From contig JAJEKV010000014.1 of the NCBI GenBank assembly GCA_021234155.1, forward strand, positions 4,669,563 through 4,733,562: a stretch of DNA of 64,000 nt, given 5' to 3'. Position numbers and translations under genes: made by a program. Positions 34,990 through 46,414 of this stretch are shown here, piece by piece. Source of the stretch: Isoetes taiwanensis (lineage: Eukaryota; Streptophyta; Lycopodiopsida; Isoetales; Isoetaceae). The notes under the pieces are model-generated. The model searched no databases. It saw only the letters and a program-made list of their open reading frames with translations, and was not told the DNA's origin. Positions within the stretch are counted from its first letter, which is position 1. Each line of letters opens with the position of its first letter.

Positions 34990-35571
34990 TGTTAGTCCTG
35001 TGCCTCCTGGTACAGGACTATTCATGCATACGACGGACCAAGTCAAGTCCAAGGATCCACGCCGCACGGGGCACCGCCAAAGGCCCAAAGAAAGACCAAT
35101 AAGCGGCGAACCCACGCAGCCAAAAGCTGCGTCGGTGTCAAGAGGCGGCGCCTCGACAAGTGATCTCCGTCGCCGGCGTCGGCGTCGGCCGTGATTCCGT
35201 GCATTTCAAGAGGCACCGCCAAAGATTCCTCAGAATCGCCTCCTTCCAGGAGTCGGCACCGAAATCAGTCAGAGTGTCTATATTGGGCCAAAGGCCATTG
35301 TACTATATATATGAGTAGAGCTAGCACATCAGTTTTTAGAGGAGTTTGAGTCTTGTCTCTTTTCAGTTTTCTCTCGATTGCGAGAGCTCATGTATCTTCA
35401 TTGACATCAAGGAAGCTCATCATTGTGATCTCATTGTTCTCTTTTTGTTCTGTTCTTTTTTCTTGTTCTTTTGCAAATCCCCTGACATAGTTCCCTGATT
35501 CTCCCGTTAGATCCAAGGGTCCTCCGCAGAGGGGTCAGTCTTGCGGAGTTCCCGAACCTGCACCCCAAACA
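34990..35571 (+). repeat. 5' LTR of element 3 (582 bp)
   Basis: A TATA box (TATATATA, 35304-35311) lies in the middle. The outer parts match the 3' LTR closely, but a GC-rich block of about 160 bp (roughly 35061-35225) is strongly diverged. Directly after the LTR the sequence is CCGCCGCCATTTC, which does not match a normal TGG-starting primer site, so the primer-binding site seems lost or unusual. Confidence 0.9.
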
Positions 35572-35613
35572 CCGCCGCCATTTCAAGTCTGATTTTTCTT
35601 TTCCTTCCATCAT

Positions 35614-37270
35614 GTCACCGAGGTTTCACTCGAAGAACTTCTTTTGCCAAACGGCGGCTCGGCTGGAGCGCCATCAACGACGCCGGGCTGTTCGATATGT
35701 ATGACACGCTTTATGACATTGAGGGAGGTCGTTATCCGCCACGCGAGCTCGGTCGGCACCTCCTACCCCTCGTGCTCATTCTCCACCGGGGTCTCCCCCG
35801 TGGTGTCGTCATTGTTCTCAACCTCAATGTCCACAACATACCCCTGTTCAGCCCACGCCTCACTATTTCCAGACTCCTGACAGCACCTATATCGCCTTCA
35901 GGTCACACCCCTCTTCCGTCACAACCTTCTTCACCTCCTGGTGGGATGGGCTACCATCAAGTGTCTTTTGGCCCTACCCACGTTCACGACTTTCAGTCTT
36001 CTCCCTCTTTTCAACATGCTCTTCCTGTTTATCAAACCACTGATCTTAAGCCTAATGAGGATGGCTCTCAAGGCCCTTCCCCACCAGATGCTACTTTCTA
36101 TGGACCACTGGGTTTTTCAGTCCCACCCCCTTGCACTCAGTCTCAGGCCGTTCCACCTCTCTATGCTTCTGTTTATCCTCAACCAAATCCACCTGTCTAT
36201 GCGCCCGTTCCGCCTTCATCGCCCTCCCATAATTTGAAGTTGACTTATCCCACTTTTGGCAACACTAAAGGCAAACCTCTGGATCAGAGTGCTTCGGCAC
36301 ACATGGAGGAATTTGAAGCCTTGGCCATTCTGAATGGTCATCCTCAGCCCCAACTCAAATTTCATATCTTTTCGACCACGCTCAGAGGCGCCCCTCATCA
36401 GTGGTTAATGGCCAACAAAAGTCACTGGAAACAGAGTTGGCAAGAAATGAAAACTGCCTTTCTGTCTCATTACGGCACCACGGACGATGATCAATTACTC
36501 CTCAAGCAACTCAATGACCTTCAGCAAGAGCCTACGAGTCAGCCCGGGATTTTGCGGACCGTCTTCACATTCTTGTCAGTAAACTCCAAGAGTACCCCAC
36601 GCAAAGCCAGATCCTCGTCTGGTTTCTGCAGGGCCTTCCTCCTGCCATTCGACTCATGACAGAATACCTACGACCCAAGTCTCTGGAGCAGGCCATTGAA
36701 CTGGTAAATCACTCGGTCAATGTTTCTTCCCGGGGTGTTGCTCTCCAGGAACTCCCTTTCATGCCCCCCGTCATGGTTCCCCAGAACTCTGTTCAGCCTC
36801 AGCAAGCAAATCCACAACGCGCTCACATCTGGTGCACTATTTGTAAATATCAAGGTCATCTGGCCAATGAATGCAACTCCTCCAATGGCCCTCCTCATTG
36901 TAAACGATGTAATATGTGCAATCACGCCACAGAAGAATGCACTCGTTCTCATCCTACCCCTTTTAGGCAAAAGATGGTTTTTCAAGTCCAGACCACGCCT
37001 CAACCACCACAGTCATATCCGCCTCAGCAATATCAAAATCAACAACCGCAGCAGTATCAACAAACACAGCAATCTCAGCAGCCACGGGGACAAGGCAATC
37101 GTCCTCCCTTTGATCCTTCAAAGGCTCAATGTTATCATTGTCATGAATGGGGTCACACCACCACGGCGTTTCCTCAACTTCCTCAAGTTCAAGTTCAACT
37201 TCCGGGTTCAACTCAACCAGCTTCTGTCCGCCTCACGGCTTATCAACTCTGGGTGGCCAATGGTAAATAG
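35614..37270 (+). pseudogene. Gag of element 3 with zinc knuckles
   Basis: After a proline-rich leader the capsid domain reads SASAHMEEFEALAILNGHPQ, then LRGAPHQWLMANKSHWKQSW and FLSHYGT. A single-base shift near 36538 moves the reading to the next frame, which continues SARDFADRLHILVSKLQEYP and RLMTEYLRPKSLEQAIELV. Three cysteine clusters follow: CTICKYQGHLANEC (a clean CCHC), a CKRCNMCNHATEEC cluster and CYHCHEWGHTTTAF, whose last cysteine is phenylalanine. A glutamine/proline-rich spacer separates the last two. The product would form the particle and bind RNA; multiple knuckles are unusual but known in plant Ty3 groups. Confidence 0.85.
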
Positions 37271-37456
37271 GGCCCTCGTCCTGTTTTGAGAAAGCCTCCT
37301 AGGCCGCCTCAACACCAGAGACCTCAGCAAGCTGCGCCTACTTCCAATCCTATGGATCAACAAGCTCAGGAGGAGATTTATCAGGCTCTCAACCCTCCTG
37401 TCCAATAGTCCAATTGGGTTGGTCTTGTCTCGCGTCACACACGGGCTTCACGCCCT

Positions 37457-38330
37457 TTGTCCATCATCCCTCATGACACGCAACCTGCTTTTGCTGTGGA
37501 AACTGTCCCTCATGAAGATGATAAAAAAGTTCACTTCGCCCCTGATCTTGACAAACTGATGCCTCACGTCATGCCTAAAGTGAGACAAAGTATTCTGAAA
37601 CTCATGCAGGCTGCGGAAGGTCGAACACTGGCCAATGTTCATGCCACCACGCTGAGCTCAAGAAAGTGTCGCAAAGACTGCCATCATCCACCAGGCACGC
37701 CTCACCATATCCAAATATTGCTGCCGAGGTTGAGCTTCTCAAAGAAGTTTCGCTTTTTACCACGGTCCCCCACTCCATTGGACCCTCAAGGACCCCTTTT
37801 CACATGTTCCCTTTGAACTTCGGAAGAACTTGCCAAGATCAAGATTCCTTTGAGCCCGGCTACTATTTTGAAACTCGTCCGCTCTCAAAGATCGCCACCT
37901 CTTCCCACGGTTCTGTTGAGCTGTTGCGACTTCCACACCCACGGTGCATGCCACGGTGGGCAATCAACATATCAATCATGTCCAAATTGATGGTGGTAGT
38001 GCCAGCCAATCTCATTATTGATAAACTCGTGAAGCAATTGGGCATCAAACACTTATACCGCGTGCCCCTTATGACATCAAGTTGGCAAATGGCCACATCA
38101 CGCCTCAAGGCGTCACTCCTCTTCTCCACATCAGCATTGGTGATCTCAAATTCCCCTTGGAATTTGGTGTTTGGAAAGCAGGAGAAGATCCTGGTGATTA
38201 TGAAATGCTGGTTGGACGACCTTTTCTCCGCCAGGCTAAGAGCATTCATTATCGGGCCACGACCAACTTGTTATCACCGATGGCCATCTCAATGCCACAA
38301 TGGACTCGAAACCGCCAATTGATCTCCGCC
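37457..38330 (+). pseudogene. Protease region of element 3
   Basis: A leader (ETVPHEDDKKVHFAPDLDKL, with KVRQSILKLMQAAEGR) precedes the retropepsin. The active site is I-D-G-G-S-A at 37986-38003, the D-G-G variant common in Athila/Tat elements. After a frameshift LIIDKLVKQLGIKHLYRVP follows, then in a third frame LANGHITPQGV and YEMLVGRPFLRQ, the ILG-type end of the fold. Three frames are needed, so the enzyme is not made from this copy. Confidence 0.75.
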
Positions 38331-39033
38331 GAAAATGCTGAACCTTCCATCTCCGACAATCACTCAAGAAGCACAAAATATTTATCATGTTCAAGCTCCT
38401 CCAAATGGGTCTACCTCTCTCATCTTATCCCCGAGTATGTCGATCCTTGGGGTGACATGACGCCGATCGTGACCAGGCCGGGCTGCTCTTTTGACCCTTT
38501 ACCGCTTCCTCGTAATCGCATTCAACGACTTGATCATTTTTCTGACCCACTTTCTTCTTCCGAGACAGTTGATGTTCATGCCGTTATGAAGCAACCCTTG
38601 CTTGATGACGCTCAGCAACCTCTTTTCTTCACGACGCAAAATGCTGCTCCTCCCGTCATGCTTCAGCCTCCTGCTCATCAGGTTTCAGGACACCTGAGGT
38701 TGTTCCTCACATTCAAACTCCGTAAGTGGAAATCGTGGACATTGGAAACAATCAACCCGGGTCCGCTTAGTCGCTAAACTTCCACCTACTTATAAAGCAC
38801 GCTACCGCGGACGCCGCTCAAGAAATTCAAACATATCTTTGCTTGGAGCTACAAAGACCTTCGAGGTATCAAAAAGAATTGGGGAACTCACCATTCCTAC
38901 CAAACCTGATGCACGCCAATCTAGCAACGACATGCATGTGCTCAACCCAAATTACAAAGGACCGCTGTCAAGGCTGAAATTGACAAACTCTTGGTCACCT
39001 GGCCCGATTTATGAGGTCAAACATTCTCAATAG

Positions 39034-39540
39034 GTGAGCCCCATCGTCATTGCTCTCAAACACAATGGTAAGATCCGTGTTTTGCGGGATTACGTAAAAC
39101 TCAATCAAGCAACGGAGCGATCACTTTCCGCTTCCCTTTACTTGACTGTGTTCTTAAAGAAGTTGCTGGTCATGAAATGTACTCTTTCATGGATGGTTTT
39201 TCTGGGTACAATCAAATTTCTATCAAGCAAGAAGATCAACTCAAAACCACCTTCACCACCCCGTGGGGCACTTTTGCCTACAAGGTGGTCCCTTTGGTTT
39301 GTCAAACTCTCCTTCAACTTTTCAAATAAGATCATGCTCTCCGTCTTTCAAGACTTTATGAAGGATAAACCTTTTCTTCAGATCTTTCAAGATGATTTTT
39401 CTGCCTATAGCTCCATGGAAGATCATTTGGAAAAATTGGAACTTGTCTTTCAAAAATGTGATGAATCTGGCATTAGTCTCAATCCTGAGAAGTGCACTTT
39501 CAAGGCCACCTCAGCGCTTGGGTCATGTGGTCAGTAAAGA
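39034..39540 (+). pseudogene. Reverse transcriptase of element 3
   Basis: The start reads SPIVIALKHNGKIRVLRDYV and KLNQATER. The middle lies in another frame as EVAGHEMYSFMDGFSGYNQI and TTPWGTFAYKVVP. The catalytic block is LQIFQDDFSAYSSMEDHLEK with the aspartates at 39391-39396, then KCDESGISLNPEKCTF. The D-F-S-x-Y pattern after the aspartates fits the Athila/Tat group. Glutamine replaces the usual methionine before DD. Two frameshifts disrupt it. Confidence 0.85.
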
Positions 39541-40377
39541 AGGCATCACCACGGATCCCGCTAAGATCAGTTGTGTACTGAAAGCTCAAGCACCGTCTAA
39601 TATCAAAGAGACACGCTCTTTTCTGGGTAAGGTAAATTACTATTCCACATTCATTCCTGGACTTGCAGCTATAGCATCCCCATTCATAAACTCACGGGTG
39701 ATGAATCCACTTGGGCTTGGAATCCCCACGTGGAAGCTGCTTTTCAGAGGTTGAAGCTGTTACTTACTCAGGCCCCGGTACTTGTTCCTCCTCAATGGGA
39801 CAAGCCCTTTCATGTTCATGTTGACGTCTCTGCCTTTGCAATTGGTGTTGTTCTCTCTCAGGCCTATGATGAAACCACGGATAAACCAATCCGCTATGCC
39901 AGCCGGAAACTCAATCCTGCTCAGCGCAACTATTCTGCCACGGAACGGGAAGCCTTGGGCTTAGTCTTTTGTGTCTAACGTTTCCGCCATTATTTGCTGG
40001 GAAGTCAGATCACGTTCTTTGTTGATCATCAAGCTCTTCTTTATTTGATCAACAAAGCCACACCCACGAGACGCATTGCTCGTTGGGTCCTTCTTCTGCA
40101 AGAGTTCGCTCCCTTTGAAATTGTTCACAAGGCAGGCAAATCTCATGTGGTGCCTGATTATCTTTCACGCATCCACACGGATGATCCGTCCATGGGTGTT
40201 TCTGACGCCTTTCCAGATGCTCAATTGTTCCTGGTCACGGCCACGCCCCATTGGTTTCACAACTTTCAGCAATATCTTCTCACTGGTGCTCTTCCTCCCG
40301 CCGATCCGACGCTCTCTCCAGACAAGCTTCGCTCCCGCCAATCCGACGCTCTCTCCAGACAAGCTTCGCTCCCGCCA
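39530..40377 (+). pseudogene. RT connection and RNase H of element 3
   Basis: GHVVSKEGITTDPAKISCVL and FLGKVNYYSTFIPGLAAIAS are the post-palm region. RNase H follows with VHVDVSAFAIGVVLSQ (first catalytic aspartate region), YASRKLNPAQRNYSATEREAL (glutamate) and ITFFVDHQALLYLINK (aspartate). A TAA at 39976-39978 interrupts the frame between the last two. The domain ends in a linker where a perfect 37-bp tandem duplication (40304-40340 and 40341-40377) puts integrase out of frame. Confidence 0.85.
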
Positions 40378-41560
40378 CCGTCAGTTTCTCAGAGAAGTCC
40401 GTGACTATACCATGGTTGCAGGCCATCTGTATAAACGAGACAAAGACATGGTCCTCAGTCGTTGTGTCCTCCCTCATGAGGTGCCCGATATTGTTCGACA
40501 GGTCCACGATGGGCTTGGTGGTGGTCATTTTAGTGGTGACGCCACGGCACGCAAAATTCTTTTGGCAGGATACTTCTGGCCCACGCTCTTCAAAGATGCC
40601 CACGCTTATGCTCGCACGTGTGACGTCTGTCAGCGTGTGGGAAAGCCCACGGCCCGTGACGCTCTTCCATTGACGCCGGTCGCCACGCCGCATCCCTTCA
40701 GCAAATGGGGAATGGATTTTGTGGGGCCCATGGACCCACCAGCGCGGCACACCCGTGCCCGCTATATTCTGGTCATCATGGATTATGCTACCAAATGGGC
40801 GGAAGCTTGTGCACTTCCTGACAACACCGCCAAAAAGACAATAAAGGTTCTCTACACGCACATCATCACGCGTTTTGGTTGTCCCACGGAACTTGTTAGT
40901 GATCGTGGCGTGCATTTTGTCAACCATACCATTAAGGAGCTGACGGATTATCTTCACATCCAACACCGGAAGAGTACACCCTATTATCCTCAAGGAAATG
41001 GCTTGGCTGAAAGTACCAACAAAACACTCATCACATTCTCAAGAAAATTCGTGACGCTTCCCGCACAGATTGGCAGGAAAAGTTGCCTACTGTTCTTTGG
41101 GCTTACAACACTAGTTTCAAAATCGCTACTGGTCACACTCCTTTCAAACTGGTTTATGGTCAAGAAGCTCTGATGCATTTTGAATATATTCTTCCAACTC
41201 TCCGTTTCCAACTGGCTACAGCACATAATCCACCTGCTGCACTCAAGGAAAGGGTTTATCAATTGGAACAGTTGGATGAACTTAGGCGTGATGCTTACTT
41301 TCGTGTTCTTCATGGCCAACAGTTGCAGAAATCATTGCATGACAAACGACTTAAGACAAAAACATTCAGAGAAGGAGATTTGGTTCTTCTTTTATGATTC
41401 CCGCTACAAAAATTTTCCCGGCAAGTTAAAGTTTCATGGCTTGGTCCTTATCAAATTGTTCAAGTGGTACAACCCAAAGATTTTTAAGTCGGGTTGAATT
41501 AGATGGCACTCCATTACCTACATCTGGTTAATGGCTTTCGCCAAAAACAATTTCATATAA
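40378..41560 (+). pseudogene. Integrase of element 3
   Basis: The zinc-binding domain reads VHDGLGGGHFSGDATARKIL, then YARTCDVCQ (H...H...CxxC). The core has WGMDFVGPM and VIMDYATKWAEACALP (first aspartate), ELVSDRGVHFVN (second) and YYPQGNGLAESTNKTL (glutamate), so the D,D,E triad is complete. A frameshift near 41040 moves the tail to the next frame: KLPTVLWAYNTSFKIATGH, TPFKLVYGQEALMHFEYILP and FREGDLVLLL. A short last piece (VNGFRQKQFHI) ends pol near 41560. Confidence 0.9.
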
Positions 41561-42557
41561 CAACGAAAGTCACAATCATCCACCCGATGTCGTTCCAAAC
41601 ACGCATTACAAATGTGATAGTGACTAACAAGCCGCATATTTATATTATAGAGGTGAAACTTTTACAAAATGTGAGCAGAGCCCATCTATTTCCGCTATGG
41701 GCGAGAGCCTATTTACAAAAAACGGGCCGAGCCCTATCTACTAAGTCTTAAGGAGAAAACCCCTCTACTCCGGGGTTTGGAGCAGGGTGATACGCAGGAT
41801 GTGGTAGTAATTCTGCTTTCGGGTCCCAAAGAAGTGCGTAATCACCTCCATCCCGCTGGTGGGGGATCGGGATGCTCGCCATCCCAAGACACCACCCGCC
41901 CATGGCAATGCCACGGTTGTGGCACCGCCAGAGGTCCAAGGCAATCCATCTTGCATGTAATCCACTCCGTGCGCTTAGATCGGCATAGTGCACTTGTCGC
42001 GCGGCCTAGCGGCCAGACATACCGAAGCCCATCGGGTGTCTCGGCTTTTCCACCACTGCTCGCCTTATATAGCCAACCGAGGACCTCCCCGCCGGCGGGA
42101 CCAATCAGAAATTTCGCCAACGTGTTTTGCAATGCAAGGCTGTTTCTAAATGGGGAATCTTTTTCTCCGCCGCATATCTAGCCATGGTACCTTCGACACC
42201 TTCGCTTTTAATGATATCCCACTTTGAGTTGCCCGGATTAAATGACATTTCTTCTTTTCACGCCCGTCGACCATTAATGTGCGTCCTTTCGCCAGCTGTC
42301 ACATCCGATCATTCTCTTACATCTCATCTCCACCATTCATTCCTTCTCCCTTTACCGTTTGGGGACACAGCCAAAATTTTGCCTCTCAATCGCCTACTTC
42401 GTGATCCACACGGCATCATCAATCTTCTTTGGTTAGCCCTCATCATGCCCCTTCGCCTACATTTGCGCCTAAAAATCTTTTTGTCTATATGCGCCTTCGC
42501 GTCTTACGTCTCTCTCTCCCGCCTTCTCGACCGGTTCCTTACGTTCGGCGCTCTTCC
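41561..42557. other. GC-rich spacer between pol and the third ORF of element 3
   Basis: No protein motif is found in either strand despite open frames on both. A TTATATA box at 42065-42071 is a TATA-like signal that reads TATATAA on the minus strand too, with CCAATCAG at about 42100. This could be an internal promoter for the downstream ORF, or a solo LTR or other insert in minus orientation. The evidence does not separate these. Confidence 0.4.
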
Positions 42558-45500
42558 ATGGCTGCACCAAAATTTCCTACACTTCAAGCTTCTGCTCCAA
42601 GGGATCGCGACTCTTTTCGAAGTCCGTGCGGTCTTTCTCGGCGCTTCTACCTTTCATGAGGCCCTTGTTGGTCCGAATCGAAGTAGCGAACGCCACAAGC
42701 TTTTACGAAATTCTGCGCTACATGGAGCTCCCGGCCCCAAATCCGGAGCAATTGAAGCAGTTCATCGCTCACATCGTCAACAACCCGGAAGGACTTGCTA
42801 CGGTGGTCGATGGCACCACCATTTTACTTACTCAGCCCTTGATTTCTGAGGTATTCCGTATTCCTTTGCAAAAACCTTCTGTATCTTGGGCTGCTTTACA
42901 GGACATGGACGTCACTCAGTTCGGTGCTCCTGCTTATCAAGCCAACCAGCATCGCCTCACCAATATTGCCAAGTCACATGACACTTTTGTGAAGTTTCTG
43001 TGGCGCAAATTCCTTGGGTATTCTATCAAGAACACCCATATCAATAAGCCGTTCTATAATATGGTGATCACTGCCATCCGCTCCAATCTCCATATTGATT
43101 GCCCCCAGATGTTATTCTACCGCCTCCTTCATGAAGTCGACCGCATTCAGGCTGCCCCCTCCTCTGGACACGAAGCCTCAGTGGGTGGCCATCTCCAGGC
43201 CCTCATCCGTCATTATCTTCCTGTTCCTGAGACCCCTTCCACTTCTCATGCCTCCACTCAGCAGTCTCTGCATTCCCAGCGTCAAAACCAACAGGCTGTA
43301 CCTTCACACCAGACTTCCCCTGGTCATGTTCAAAACCAGACCACGCATGTCACTGTCTCCTCTTCCTCCACTGAAGCCACGCCTTCCACTTCCCGTCATG
43401 TCTCCCAACAATCTCAGACAAGGCGAGAATGTGGCCCAAAGACCTCCAAATCCTCGCCAGCTTCTATACCAATTCCAGCAGGATGTTCAAGCTGCCGCCC
43501 TGCAGTTACAAGCATCACAGGACGCCTCATGAATGGTGTTCAAAGCGCCCCTCGAGGCTTCGGATGCGCCTCAACCGAGACCTTCAAGCTGCCACCGCAC
43601 AAATTCAAAATCTGAGGCCAAACTTCAAGAAAAGCACGAGGCTCTATTACAGGCCCGTAGATCTCAAAAATGCTCAGGGATCGGACCAGCCGCTTGAAGA
43701 TCAATGTGCTCAGCTCCAAACCACAATTCAGGACTTGTTGGAGCAGAACAAGACAAAAGATACCCTCCTGGGTAACAAGGAGAAAGACAAGCTAGACACC
43801 TTGTACACGGAGCTTTCTCACAATTACCGCACTCAAGTTCATGACCTTACCGAGCGTGATGCTAGACTCACCTCCCTCGGCTCAGCTTTTCCACGCCACC
43901 AATCAGCCTAACGCCCATCCGGATCAGCTTTTCGAGGCTCGAAAAACGTAAGGTCATCGATGAGTGGAGATTGCCACGCTTCGTCTCAATACTCCCGGGC
44001 AATCTTCTTCACATGCCACGCTTCCCATTAAACGGGTCCGTGATCAGTCCCGTCTTCTGTTAGAAAAGGAGAACCGGATCCGTGACCTTGAACATCAGCT
44101 TCAGCAAGCTGTTCAATCTGCTGAAGAAGCCCAAAATAAACAAGAGGGATATATCGACATTGCTACCAACATCCCTGTGGACTTCTCTACTCCTTCCAGC
44201 TATCTTGACTATGTGGTGGCCCGACGACACCTTTTCCTTTTGAAGTGGTACGCGGCCAATGACAATGTTCATCAACAGCCACTCAAAAGTGCGGATTTCC
44301 TTCGGATCTGGCCGGATCTTTCAACTCAATTCTGAAGACCCCGACTTGGTCATTTTCCGTGTTGTTCAACCAATGGCTTATGTTTTTCATGACTTCTACC
44401 TGGCGGATCTCCATGATAAATTCCGAGATGAGGCCCATTGTGTTTTTCGAGGCAACTCCAATGCTGCTTGGTTGTTATCACCAACCAACCCATATTTCAA
44501 GGATCCTGCTCAGTCTTAGACTTTTGAACAGGAGTACATGCCTGAACTTGCTCAGCACTTACCTCTGTGGCAGGCTGAAACATTGGAACAGGTCAACAAA
44601 AATTTGGCGCATCCCGACGATCTTGAGTTTGCCCAAATTTATATGCAGCACTTGGGAGGCTACAATCAACTGCGTGGCCTTCTGGAAATCAAGACCATCC
44701 CAACGGGTTGGGTAAATCCTCCTGTCTATCAATTACTCTCTACTTCAGAGTGGAACCATTGGTGTCGTGCTCTTGATCAGAATCTTGTTCGAGAATTCAG
44801 GGATATGGCTCTGCAACCCACGCACACGGGCATGCTTCCCTTTCCATATGCTTCCTTAGGAGTCCCTCCACGCCCACGGTTCCTCTCTTCTGACTGGCGT
44901 CTTCCCTTTTGGACGAAGGTCATGGATGGCCACGCTGGGTCGACTCCGCCTCAGATCTCGACGGATCTCCGGTGGGATCCCCGATTTGTCAGACGCTCCA
45001 ATTGGGAGGATAATGCCACCTTGGACACCACTGAGAACTGGATCTATACTTTATCATCCTCTAGCTGCTTCTAAACCATAGAAATGGTGGCGATTGTTTC
45101 CTATTTTTTCAACATTTTTATAGAAACGAATTTAGTAGAATTGGATGTTCTACCATAAATTTGAGGGTTTTACTGTAAAATATCCATTAATTTGGCGAAT
45201 TTACTATGATTGGGATGTAATATTATCAAGTTTTGGCGATTTTATGAAGTTCTTTAGCGTACGCATTCTAGTAAACCATCGAATCCAAATTTTAAAAAAT
45301 GTTAAAATATAGCAACTTTACGAAGTTTCACACCTTAAAGTCATCACTGGCGTGGTTGGCAACGGCCTGCTGATGCTCTTCATGGTCTTGATACCTTCTT
45401 GCAGAATGCCGCCACCTCACCAGACCCTTCAGTTCACCGTCAAGCTGGTTTCTGTGCTGCTCTCAGATGCATCCTGGTAAGCTCTTTAAATCGGCAGCGT

Positions 45501-45827
45501 CCAATCTTTTACTGCAACCCGAATGCCAGTGTCAGTGCCTTCGGTCTCCAGACCTGCCTTCTCATGGAGTGCCAGTTCGTTCCTTCTGATGCACATGCTG
45601 CCCTGGAAGACATGGTGCGCTCTCACTTCCTCATTGATGCAGATCCTGCCCTTGGGCTCAACACTCCTGACGCTCTTCAAACACGCCAGGACCTCATTGC
45701 CCATTACCATAATGGCGCCCGTCCTCATTCCCGTGAGGATCACTTTCAGACTGCTGGCTTCCCGCCCTCGGAAGCACTTCCTCCTTTTCTTCACTCTGAG
45801 TGTCGTTTGGTGGGGGGGGAGTGTTAG
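42558..45827 (+). pseudogene. Large third ORF of element 3, unrecognised function
   Basis: Downstream of pol a long coding region continues in the same strand through several frames. The first segment (42626 to about 43430) is rich in structured sequence: ANATSFYEILRYMELPAPN, FIAHIVNNPEGLATVVDGTT, LISEVFRIPLQKPSVSW. This vaguely recalls the plant-transposon domain found in Athila/Tat extra ORFs. A Ser/Thr/Gln-rich linker follows, then heptad-like coiled coil (43680-43880; 44030-44150: EKENRIRDLEHQLQQAVQSA). A last segment lies at 44340-45074, with an in-frame TAG at 44517-44519. A final piece (about 45399-45827) follows a 270-bp AT-rich insert. No signal peptide or membrane segment is evident, so an envelope role is not supported. 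Confidence 0.65.
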
Positions 45828-46409
45828 TCCTGTGCCTCCTGGTACAGGACTATTCATGCATACAACGGACCAAGTCAAGTCCAAGGATCCACAGTCAGGC
45901 ACGGGTCAGTCGTCAAAGGCCCAGCAAAAGACCAAGCAGCAGACCACGCAGTCAAAGCCCGCGTCGGGTGTCAAGAGGCGGCGCTCTGACAAGTGACGGC
46001 CCGTCACCGCCAGCGTCAGCGTCAGCGTGATTCCAGGCATTTCAAGAGGCACCGCCAGCATTCCTGCAAATCAGGCCTCCTTCCAGGAGTCGGCACCGAA
46101 ATCAGTCAGAGTGTCTATATTGGACCAAAGGCCATTGTACTATATATATGAGTAGAGCTAGCACATGAGTTTTTAGAGGAGTTTGAGTCTTGTCTCTTTT
46201 CAGTTTTCTCTCGATTGCGAGAGCTCATGTATCTTCATTGACATCAAGGAAGCTCATCATTGTGATCTCATTGTTCTCTTTTTGTTCTGTTCTTTTTTCT
46301 TGTTCTTTTTGCAAATCCCGCGTGATATAGTTCTCGGATTCTCCTGTTAGACCCAAGGGTCCTCACAGAGGGCTGTCTTGCAGGAGTTCCCGAACCCAGA
46401 CCCCAAACA
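45811..46409 (+). repeat. Polypurine tract and 3' LTR of element 3 (588 bp)
   Basis: TGGGGGGGGAG (45811-45821) precedes TGTTAG at 45822. TATATATA is at about 46141. The LTR ends CCCCAAACA at 46409, and GTATG follows. Apart from a diverged U3 block and scattered changes near the end it matches the 5' LTR. Confidence 0.92.
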
Positions 46410-46414
46410 GTATG

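Larger units (their letters stand above)
34990..46409 (+). mobile_element. Ty3/gypsy Athila/Tat-like retrotransposon (element 3), TSD GTATG
   Basis: The LTRs (34990-35571 and 45822-46409) begin TGTTAG, end CCCCAAACA and are flanked by GTATG (34985-34989 and 46410-46414). The interior encodes gag, protease, RT, RNase H and integrase in Ty3 order. RT has DGFSGYNQ and a QDDFSAY block, and integrase has GMDFVGPM, which resemble Athila/Tat rather than chromoviruses; there is no chromodomain. After pol comes a large extra ORF region. Several frameshifts and stops make it non-functional, but each domain is still easy to read. It is inserted in LINE A5. Confidence 0.92.

Noticed and set aside
41842-42132. 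96-codon minus-strand frame in the GC-rich spacer
   Set aside because: It overlaps an equally long plus-strand frame, and neither has a motif. GC-rich DNA readily gives such frames.
42626-45074. Third ORF of element 3 as an envelope gene
   Set aside because: I see no signal peptide, transmembrane segment or furin-like site. Coiled coil and low-complexity linkers dominate.
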